From a virus, in the IMG/VR virus record IMGVR_UViG_3300017773_000204, positions 1-20,319 of that record: a stretch of DNA of 20,319 bases, one strand, 5' to 3'. The position numbers and the translations under genes are program-made. Shown piece after piece: positions 9,201 through 13,362 of this stretch (position 1 is its first letter; every line of letters starts with the position of its first letter). The notes below the pieces were generated by a model, which was given only the letters and a program-made list of their open reading frames with translations, did no database searches and was not told the DNA's origin.

Positions 9201-10771
9201 ATTATGTAACCACTTATTCGAGAACCATTATAGGTGTTAACTTTACCAGAATGGTTGCATACTTCAGTCAAACTCAATACTTTGTTCGAATGATTGGTGG
9301 CGAACCATTTGATTATTCTAGGGTTGTTCATTATGTTGGTACAGGACATTACGTAGGTGGATACACCAGAGAAAGAGATACCGCATTTACTCGTACTAGA
9401 AGTTCAGCTTATGTGACACAAAGAAACTCTACATTTACACGTACACGTGTTTCTAATTATACTAGAACTAGTACACGAACACGGAATGAAGACTATACTA
9501 GAACACGTGTGACCGATTATAGTAGAACATTTGTCGGTAATTACTCTCGTGATTTCGCTGGTAACTATACTGGAAACTATACTCGTTTATTTGCTGGTGA
9601 GTATGTTGGTAACTATAGTCGTGATTTTATCGGAAATTATACAGGTAACTATTCTCGTGATTTCGGTGGTAACTTCACTGGAAACTATACTCGTGCATTT
9701 GCTGGTAACTTCACTGGAAACTATACAAGAGACTTTGGTGGTAACTATGCTGGTAATTACACACGTAATTATACTAGGACTAGTACACGAAATAGTACAA
9801 ACACCTTCTCACGAATTAGGACTAGTACATTTAGTCGTGTCAGAAACTTTGTAGCTTTCACCAATGTAACTACAAATTACTCTTCGACTCAATACTTTGT
9901 TCGAATGATCGGTGGCGAACCATTTGATTATTCTAGAGTCGTACATTCGGTAGGTACAGGATATTATACTGGTGGATATTCAAGAACAAGAACATCTGGT
10001 TATGTTGGTAATTACGTTGGTAACTTTACAAGAGGGTTCTTGGGTGAATACACTAGAGTATCTACACGTACCAGAACGTCAAACTTTTTAGGTAATTATT
10101 CTAGAAACTTCACTGGTAACTACACACGTAATTATACAAGAGTACGTCATAGTAATTATGTGGGTAACTACAGTAGAACATTTGTCGGTGAGTACACCAG
10201 AACAAGACCTACAAGTTATGTCGGTGATTATGTAGGTAATTATTCCAGAGACTTCATTGGTGACTTCACACGTACTAGTACCAGAGACTACATGGGTGAC
10301 TTTACTGGTAATTATTCCAGAGACTTCATTGGAGAATATGCAAGAACTAGGATATCAGCCTACGAAAGAACAAGAACTTCTGGTTACACTAGAACATTTG
10401 AGTCAGTGTTTACCAGAGGAAGAGTTAGTAATTATACACGTGTAAGAGACTTTGTAGATTTCACTAGAAACACAGTTCACTATACACGTACTCTATACTT
10501 TGTCAGGATGTTAGGTTTTGAACCATTTGAATATACCAGAGTATCTAGTTTTACTGGTACTGGAAACTTCATTGGTGACTACGTAGGAGTATATTCTCGT
10601 GGATTCCAAGGTGACTACACTGGCGATTATACAAGAAATTTCGAGGGTAATTACTCTCGTGACTTTACTGGAAATTATTCCAGAAACTTTATAGGTAACT
10701 ATACAGGTACAACAATCGATACGAATACTTCGATTATCGAGACGTATACATTGTATTTAAGAACTGCCTAA
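3272..10771 (+). CDS. Giant repeat-containing virion structural/fibre-like protein (longer paralogue)
   Basis: 2499 aa, a paralogue of the gene before it. The head shares YNEADGTHPASA, a beta segment at about 169-211 (YYLGSSAPSDG...YNIYVKE) and, at about 598-655, MTDYQMGHTFGQ, GNIGSYELRSSSQGAPT and GTWVAKGTATDT. Between these, residues about 212-597 are an extra region absent from the shorter paralogue, looking like beta-sandwich material (KEACTVKFFVNE, NQWVFITSTKD) plus a Gly/Asp-rich linker near 525-540. Residues 661-2477 are a tetrapeptide-periodic domain with no Lys, Cys or Trp that I can find, broken by four YFVRM-EPF cassettes. The last 21 residues (GTTIDTNTSIIETYTLYLRTA region) match the paralogue. 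A late promoter octamer precedes it. I infer a virion fibre or adhesin; an unusually long tether is an alternative. It was probably lengthened by in-frame repeat recombination. Confidence 0.8.
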   Translation: MAYSDIPIRIKESYSSGSNANFDANDLAQYAPSDERNIAYNAGKYALSKVGNSGADRYMPGWIGVINDGDRTSIGSYSDTKYNEADGTHPASAISLTTTTTTLSSRDELYSNLANANKKLGSSGLPEAGVKWPMVWDSALKSFRLPTFAECEAMSDRINSFIATNNYPGLYYLGSSAPSDGDTWKVAQSTVFSDTINSGTVVNYNIYVKEDMASPPSTDTYNRPLFIWKGNTELYDNDNTNIRNHGLAEHIAMETISTCRYSAIYPSTIITEEQSNGTTTLITTTGSVPERGSFPVTAGRSYYGNKPIELHRNDHGNVMVPWSLRGREFGGFSNRYGDSTYFLFAKEACTVKFFVNETNGINGTATRTVSLSANTVQTETFTGIDNQWVFITSTKDIIVSSEEDDGDKLRIPPAVQNVYRAYNSDERTTVNTAPTTATGNLITDSNGYNVVAFKSGDGAGSDANQGLGEEFLSNTFSWGDALRDYNIVARDADTIVTVSYWDTSDNDWVVQEYHYMNANNMVARNGNDGPGADGASGDQDGASTVAQFANGANLWKFESNNPIMVRVNDTSGDEEQVMGWMSDLAKDGYETGTFQGFREMTDYQMGHTFGQLAANRRSTKGNIGSYELRSSSQGAPTASGTWVAKGTATDTKKDTIEVAYTRTRASSYTRTRPSTYSRTRNSNYTDDYTRVRISNYAGDYTPTFTGDYTRTFTGNFLRTRTSSYSRNFVGNYSRNFVGNYVRTRASTYTRNSTAVRTSNFVGNYTTTRTSAYSDNYTRTRLDNFVGDYARNRVSTYNRTSTQSFTGNYARAFTRTRISSYERTRVSSYAGNFTGNYTRTRVSGFTTTFSDTYSRNFTGNYLRDFVGNYSRNFVGEYVGDFTGDYVGNYARAFEGIYTRTRTSQYTRTSTRTRHSAYTRTSTRTRTSSYSADYTRTRASSYSRTSTRNRSSAYTRTSTRTRTSTFNRNRVSAYTGNFVGNYLRPFAGNFVGNYGRNFVGEYTRNFEGNYSRNFGGNYVGDFIGNYVPNYVGDYARQFSRNFTRTFVGDFTGNYSRNFVGNFGGNFTGNYSRTRISSYTGNYQRGFVGDFVGDFVGNYSRDFVGDYVGNYSRNFVGEYTTTFTGDYTRTSTRNSTNNFARNYARTRITDYVGDFTRTSTRSRVSNYSRNFTRNSTRTSISYYQRTSTRSRHSAYTRTSTRTRVSAYSDNYSRTLAYVGDYTRNITYTGNYTRTFTGNFVGNFAGNYTRSFAGNYVGNYSRNFTRNFGGNYNTTYTGNYARLRVTDYAGNFTRTRVTDYVGDFTRDQVNNYAGNFLGNYARIFTGNFAGDYSRSRVTNYEGNFAGDYSRTRVTNYEGNFVGNYSRTFAGDFVGDFIRNFTGNFTGNYSRNFAGDFTGNYSRNFGGNYSRNYTRNRHSAYGRTRNSTYVGNYTRDSVTNYTGDYQRTTNTYFSRTLGFTTTYIGHYTGNTYPYTGNFVGNYTRSGAYTRTTHYAGNSVRTSTRYLYFVRMLGFEPFEYTRIGFYTGNFAGTFSRTVGFGTGIFMRTSTRTSGVNYVGDYVGISSTRVSNYLGTVTNNYQRTSAVYFTGNYTRDRATSFAGNYSRTFTGNYARAFTRTRVSAYNRNRVTNFSRNYTRGRVTDYSRNYARNSTRNRVSAYSRTRATNYAGDFVGNYGRTRVTNYEGNFVGNYGRTRATDYIGDFTRDRVTQFAGNFLGNYARTFTGNFLGNYVTVFTGNFVGDYSRNRVSSFTRTRVSNYARAYTRTSTRTRVETYQRSRITDSTRARHSAYTRARVSTHNYQRTRYSTFHYTGNYSRNFAGDYTGNYSRTFAGNYAGNYARPFAGDFTGNYSRNYSRTFAGNFVGNYATTFTGDFVGNYSRNFTGDFGGNFVGNYATDFIGNFVRNRYSAYARTRIPTRTSAYARTRVTNFTRVRLSAYTRVTNQGFVGEYTRVSTRTSTRSRTSTYTRNDLNNFVVTRTSNYVTTYSRTIIGVNFTRMVAYFSQTQYFVRMIGGEPFDYSRVVHYVGTGHYVGGYTRERDTAFTRTRSSAYVTQRNSTFTRTRVSNYTRTSTRTRNEDYTRTRVTDYSRTFVGNYSRDFAGNYTGNYTRLFAGEYVGNYSRDFIGNYTGNYSRDFGGNFTGNYTRAFAGNFTGNYTRDFGGNYAGNYTRNYTRTSTRNSTNTFSRIRTSTFSRVRNFVAFTNVTTNYSSTQYFVRMIGGEPFDYSRVVHSVGTGYYTGGYSRTRTSGYVGNYVGNFTRGFLGEYTRVSTRTRTSNFLGNYSRNFTGNYTRNYTRVRHSNYVGNYSRTFVGEYTRTRPTSYVGDYVGNYSRDFIGDFTRTSTRDYMGDFTGNYSRDFIGEYARTRISAYERTRTSGYTRTFESVFTRGRVSNYTRVRDFVDFTRNTVHYTRTLYFVRMLGFEPFEYTRVSSFTGTGNFIGDYVGVYSRGFQGDYTGDYTRNFEGNYSRDFTGNYSRNFIGNYTGTTIDTNTSIIETYTLYLRTA
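7154..7243 (+). repeat. 90-bp segmental duplication, copy A
   Basis: This stretch encodes DYVGDFTRDQVNNYAGNFLG and the following ten residues. It matches 8348-8437 closely at the DNA level, including the identical run ggtaacttcttaggtaact, beyond what the basic 12-bp unit explains. The offset is 1194 bp (398 residues). Confidence 0.75.
7253..7348 (+). repeat. Tandem pair of 48-bp (16-residue) higher-order repeats
   Basis: Two adjacent 48-bp units begin at 7253 and 7301. Each encodes Y-S-R-(S/T)-R-V-T-N-Y-E-G-N-F-(A/V)-G-(D/N), four tetrapeptides long. Near identity of DNA (including acaaactacgaaggcaac in both) points to recent duplication. Confidence 0.85.
7775..7819 (+). repeat. YFVRM-EPF cassette 1
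   Basis: Residues 1502-1516 read YFVRMLGFEPFEYTR. This sits inside an irregular island (about residues 1440-1570) where the 4-residue register breaks down. It is most like cassette 4. Confidence 0.85.
8231..8374 (+). repeat. Three tandem 48-bp (16-residue) higher-order repeats
   Basis: Units start at 8231, 8279 and 8327. They encode YSRTRATNYAGDFVGN, YGRTRVTNYEGNFVGN and YGRTRATDYIGDFTRD. The same 16-residue unit occurs as a tandem pair at 7253-7348, so the two places share a duplication history. Confidence 0.85.
8348..8437 (+). repeat. 90-bp segmental duplication, copy B
   Basis: Partner of 7154-7243. It encodes DYIGDFTRDRVTQFAGNFLG and the next ten residues, with the same downstream sequence tatgcgag followed by a TGNF unit. 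Confidence 0.75.
9278..9322 (+). repeat. YFVRM-EPF cassette 2
   Basis: Residues 2003-2017 read YFVRMIGGEPFDYSR and are followed by a V-V-H-Y-V-G-T-G-H-Y segment. It is nearly identical to cassette 3 at both DNA and protein level. Confidence 0.85.
9893..9937 (+). repeat. YFVRM-EPF cassette 3
   Basis: Residues 2208-2222 read YFVRMIGGEPFDYSR, 205 residues after cassette 2. The downstream VVHSVGTGYYTGGY echoes cassette 2, so the pair probably arose by duplication of a block of about 200 residues. Confidence 0.85.
10496..10540 (+). repeat. YFVRM-EPF cassette 4
   Basis: Residues 2409-2423 read YFVRMLGFEPFEYTR, 201 residues after cassette 3. The core is identical in protein to cassette 1, but the upstream segment (RVRDFVDFT) resembles that of cassette 3 (RVRNFVAFT). 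Confidence 0.85.
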
Positions 10772-10817
10772 ATAACTTTAATATAGATATATCATCAATT
10801 AATAATAGGAGATTGAG

Positions 10818-11288
10818 ATGAGTAGTAGAAAATGGTTAGATAATGCCTTTTGGGAAAGAGACGATAAGGAACAGTTAAACTGTATCTTAGAGTTAGAAGA
10901 TGATGCTGGTCGTCAAACACGACAAGTCATGAAACTTAATAGAGTTGATAAAGAGGGTAACCCTAATCCAGATTATGATGAAGTAATCGAGGTGTTGGGT
11001 GATGAGTTAGTAACTCAGAATACTGAAGACAGAAAAACTCGAAAGTCTGCCGAAAAGGAAGAACGGAAACTTCGAGATCAAGAACATGCGAAAGCACGTA
11101 AGATGGAAGAACTCTTCAATTACAAGATGGAAGCGTTTGAGGTTGACGAAATAAAGAATTGTAAGAACCGAAAACTAAAAGGTAAGTTGAGACGTGCGAA
11201 GTCAAAGATTGAAGTTGATTTATATGCAATGATGGTTCTTCAGGAACATCTTGCAAATGAGGAGAAAGAGAATGACGGAAAAGACTAA
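10818..11288 (+). CDS. Charged conserved phage protein of unknown function
   Basis: 156 aa, soluble, very rich in Lys, Arg, Glu and Asp. Residues 1-65 look globular (WLDNAFWERDD, then ILELEDDAG). Residues about 68-110 are a run of charged residues with coiled-coil character (TRKSAEKEERKLRDQEHAKA). The end holds the segment EVDEIKNCKNRKLKGKLRRA and IEVDLYAMMVLQE. From memory this layout recurs in a conserved hypothetical family next to fibre genes of marine T4-like phages, but no function is established to my knowledge. AGGAG at 10807-10811 lies 6 bases before the ATG. Its end overlaps the glycosyltransferase start by 17 bases, so translation is likely coupled. A chaperone or assembly role for the giant proteins just upstream is possible but unproven. 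Confidence 0.8.
   Translation: MSSRKWLDNAFWERDDKEQLNCILELEDDAGRQTRQVMKLNRVDKEGNPNPDYDEVIEVLGDELVTQNTEDRKTRKSAEKEERKLRDQEHAKARKMEELFNYKMEAFEVDEIKNCKNRKLKGKLRRAKSKIEVDLYAMMVLQEHLANEEKENDGKD
11261..11264 (+). promoter_or_regulatory. Ribosome binding site deciding the glycosyltransferase start
   Basis: GGAG lies 7 bases before the ATG at 11272. A longer in-frame reading from ATG 11251 (prefix MQMRRKR) would place this site inside the gene, so 11272 is the better start. Confidence 0.6.
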
Positions 11289-12000
11289 GGGCATTGTAGT
11301 TGTTGCGAGTAACAAACCCAACTTCTACAAGTACGCAATTAATCTTATTGATTCTATTCGTGATTTTCACGAAGATGCTAATATTACACTAGTAACAGAA
11401 CCTTGGATGATCGATGAACGTGCAGAAGAACTTGCTGATCAGATCATTCATTGTGATGACCACTATCGTGCAAAATTGTGGGGGATGACTCAATCTCCGT
11501 ATGACCTCACAATGTATATCGATGCGGACATGGAATGCGAACATGAAGATATAGCAAACGTCTATGATGAACTTGGTGACTATGATGTCATGTTTACTGA
11601 ACTTACAGATGAACGTGATTACATCTATGCAGAAAGAGATTTTGATACACCAGAAGGGCCCGCAAAGTTTACTCTTTGTGGAGGCGTCTGTTTATATGAT
11701 ATGAGTAAACCTATCGTTCGTCAGTTTATGGATGAATGGTGGGAACTAACACGAAGACAGATGGACAAAGAATGGTGGCCTGAAGGTTACGCAGAAAGTC
11801 TTCGTTCATGGGATCAGTTCTCTCTTTGGTGGTTAACCGAAAGAACGGACAAATATAAAGATCTCAAAATAGGAATATTTAAAGATGACATGCGTTGGAA
11901 CTATTACAATGCGTGGAATTGGGCAAGAACAAGACCAGAAGGAGAAGTTGTATTACGACACTATTCTTGTGGATTAGATAAGGACGGACATATAGTATGA
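11272..12000 (+). CDS. Glycosyltransferase, GT-A fold (GT8-like)
   Basis: 242 aa from the chosen ATG. GT-A enzymes move a sugar from a nucleotide sugar to an acceptor using a metal held by a DxD motif. Visible here are an N-terminal beta strand (GIVVVASNKPNFYKYA), the DxD motif in MYIDADME (D84, D86), a central CGGVCLYD at 136-143, a conserved-looking SWDQFSLWWL at 179-188 that fits the acceptor/catalytic region, and a C-terminal RHYSCG (H230) placed like the third metal ligand of GT8 enzymes. There is no membrane segment. It overlaps the gene before it by 17 bases and the oxygenase-like gene after it by 4 bases (ATGA). Donor and acceptor are unknown. Virion proteins or host glycans are both plausible. 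The family call is by motif only. Confidence 0.7.
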   Translation: MTEKTKGIVVVASNKPNFYKYAINLIDSIRDFHEDANITLVTEPWMIDERAEELADQIIHCDDHYRAKLWGMTQSPYDLTMYIDADMECEHEDIANVYDELGDYDVMFTELTDERDYIYAERDFDTPEGPAKFTLCGGVCLYDMSKPIVRQFMDEWWELTRRQMDKEWWPEGYAESLRSWDQFSLWWLTERTDKYKDLKIGIFKDDMRWNYYNAWNWARTRPEGEVVLRHYSCGLDKDGHIV

Positions 12001-12716
12001 GCGATTTAGATACTTCAATGAGGACAATACCAATCAGAAACCAAGAACTGATTGAGATTCTTGATAGGTATGTTAAACTAAGAACCGATAACCCAGAGGC
12101 ATTTGAAAAGTATATGCATCTGAGTTGTAATCATGAACGTGGTCAGAAAGATTGGTACACTGGTGAAAAATACTTATCACAAATAATTGCTCAGGGCGAT
12201 CGACATGAAGGTTTCCCAGAATCTATGGTCGGTTATGAGTTCAGGACAAACCAAAAGAATCATAGGTTCTTCAAGAATGAATTCGCTGAAACTGGAGAAG
12301 AGGCTATATGGAGACAAAACTTTGTCGAAGAATTAAGTTCTGTCCAACTAGACATAATGCACTTCATGGGATGTCGTAACAATGCATTGACAGCAGTTTA
12401 TCCGCCTGGCGGGTTTATTGGATGGCACAATAATGCGAATGCTTCTGCATGGAATTTCATATTTTCTTGGAGTGAAAATGGAGAAGGCAGTTTTGATTAT
12501 TGGGATATTCAAAAGGGTGAGATTGTCAAAATGCAAGACGAACCAGGCTGGCAGTTGAAGGCAGGATACTTCGGTCATTATGGTGAAGAGGATAAAATCT
12601 TCTATCATTCAGCTGGAACAGACTGTTGGAGACATACTATATCATTTTGTTTCGATAGATCAGATGCAAGTGAAGAATATCGTGAACAAATAATAGATGA
12701 AATTAGTTCAGAATAA
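11997..12716 (+). CDS. 2OG-Fe(II) oxygenase-like protein
   Basis: 239 aa. 2OG-Fe(II) oxygenases hydroxylate proteins, nucleic acids or small molecules in a double-stranded beta-helix fold with an HxD...H iron triad and a distal Arg that binds 2-oxoglutarate. The second half fits that pattern: YPPGGFIGWH at 135-144, then FNFIF-like strands, a GEGSFDYWD segment at 162-170, and FYHSAGTDCWRHTISFCF at 202-219. Candidate ligands are H144, H204 (60 residues later) and R212. The residue two after H144 is Asn146, not Asp or Glu, which is unusual for a hydroxylase. Residues 1-110 are mostly helical and unrecognised. Its start codon overlaps the glycosyltransferase stop. It is the last gene before a late promoter. 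An inactive or differently acting beta-helix enzyme is the alternative. Confidence 0.55.
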   Translation: MSDLDTSMRTIPIRNQELIEILDRYVKLRTDNPEAFEKYMHLSCNHERGQKDWYTGEKYLSQIIAQGDRHEGFPESMVGYEFRTNQKNHRFFKNEFAETGEEAIWRQNFVEELSSVQLDIMHFMGCRNNALTAVYPPGGFIGWHNNANASAWNFIFSWSENGEGSFDYWDIQKGEIVKMQDEPGWQLKAGYFGHYGEEDKIFYHSAGTDCWRHTISFCFDRSDASEEYREQIIDEISSE

Positions 12717-12729
12717 AAAAACTAATTCA

Positions 12730-12737
12730 TATAAATA
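12730..12737 (+). promoter_or_regulatory. T4-type late promoter octamer TATAAATA
   Basis: An exact late consensus lies in the 52-base gap after the oxygenase-like gene, 31 bases before the ATG at 12769. It probably drives the fibre group 12769-15152. Confidence 0.75.
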
Positions 12738-12768
12738 AAACCATAGAACAGTAATTTTAGATAGAGTT

Positions 12769-13125
12769 ATGGCAGAATACGAAGACTTTACAATTGATCA
12801 AGGCGCAGATGTAGCAATCGAGATCCATCTCAAAGAACAAGATGGCTCTAATAAAGATTTGACTGCACATACGATCACGTCTAAAATGAAAAGAAATTAT
12901 AATGCTGATGCTGATGGCACTGTAGATTTTACAACTGCGATTGGTGATCCAGCGTCAAACGGAGTAGCAATACTCACATTGACTAACGAACAGACAGATC
13001 AATTGATTACGACTGGTCGTTATGTATATGATGTCGAGATTTCTTACGTGGATGAAGACAATAATATTATTATTGAACGTGTCCTCGAAGGGAAAATTAA
13101 AGTTAACCCTTCGGTAACAAGGTAG
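12769..13125 (+). CDS. Small beta-sandwich virion protein (fibre-associated)
   Basis: 118 aa. The sequence begins with a FTIDQGADVAIEIHLKEQDG segment, then ITSKMKRNYNAD, and ends GRYVYDVEISYVDEDN followed by VLEGKIKV, a pattern of alternating beta strands with no helices of note. From memory it matches a widespread small family in marine phages whose members resemble the N-terminal domain of baseplate upper/receptor-binding accessory proteins. The role (adaptor or baseplate/fibre connector) is inferred from that and from its place as first gene of the fibre group. No enzyme motif is seen. It is preceded by a late promoter octamer and only a weak ribosome site (TAGAG). Confidence 0.65.
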   Translation: MAEYEDFTIDQGADVAIEIHLKEQDGSNKDLTAHTITSKMKRNYNADADGTVDFTTAIGDPASNGVAILTLTNEQTDQLITTGRYVYDVEISYVDEDNNIIIERVLEGKIKVNPSVTR

Positions 13126-13137
13126 GGAAAGGGAAAG

Positions 13138-13362
13138 ATGGCGGTTATAGTAACTACTAAAGGCACAACTAAAGTTAAAAAGGTTGTAGTTGGTCGTCCT
13201 GTAAAAAGGATAAACAGTACTACTGGTAATATCAACAACTTGGCGGGAGTTGATACGACTGGTGCTGAACAAGGTAGTGTCCTCGTTTATGATGAAACAT
13301 CTTCCAGTTTTAACGCAACAAACGATCTAGAAGATCAAAATCTAAACGGAGGCCAATACTAA
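13138..13362 (+). CDS. Small fibre-associated structural protein
   Basis: 74 aa. Basic, Thr/Val-rich N-terminus (VTTKGTTKVKKVVVGRPVKR) followed by an acidic C-terminal part with GAEQGSVLVYDETSSSF and the ending LEDQNLNGGQY. The SVLVYD...LEDQ-NGG ending is a pattern I recall from short proteins next to tail fibre genes in marine T4-like phages. Function is unknown; a connector to the fibre made by the next gene is plausible. GGGAAAG just before the ATG is the likely ribosome site. The stop overlaps the next start (TAATG), so fibre translation is probably coupled to this gene; GGAGG at 13348-13352 inside its end would serve the fibre gene. Confidence 0.7.
   Translation: MAVIVTTKGTTKVKKVVVGRPVKRINSTTGNINNLAGVDTTGAEQGSVLVYDETSSSFNATNDLEDQNLNGGQY

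Larger units (their letters stand above)
5252..10702 (+). repeat. 12-bp / 4-residue coding repeat domain, longer paralogue
   Basis: Codons 661-2477 encode about 450 tetrapeptide units. From residue 661 the register TRTR-ASSY-TRTR-PSTY stays unbroken for several hundred residues. Slips of 2 residues (for example SRTLAY and TRNITY, about nt 6900-6950) then come in compensating pairs. Two unit styles alternate in blocks: GNY-type (VGNY-SRNF) and RTR-type (TRTS-TRTR-TSAY). Arg is the only strongly basic residue. The DNA is rich in CTAG-containing codon pairs (TCTAGA, ACTAGA, ACTAGT). Confidence 0.92.

Noticed and set aside
5252-10702. CRISPR-like or satellite repeat array
   Set aside because: The repeats are degenerate, in frame with one long gene, without fixed repeats separated by unique spacers and without cas genes.
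916-10702. Target of a diversity-generating retroelement (many AAC/AAT codons in a fibre-like gene)
   Set aside because: No reverse transcriptase or template repeat is visible in the window, and variation is spread over all positions of the repeats, not limited to adenines in one terminal region.
11251-11271. Longer start for the glycosyltransferase (MQMRRKR prefix)
   Set aside because: GGAG at 11261-11264 fits ATG 11272, and the extra residues do not extend the GT-A fold; they only overlap the previous gene further.
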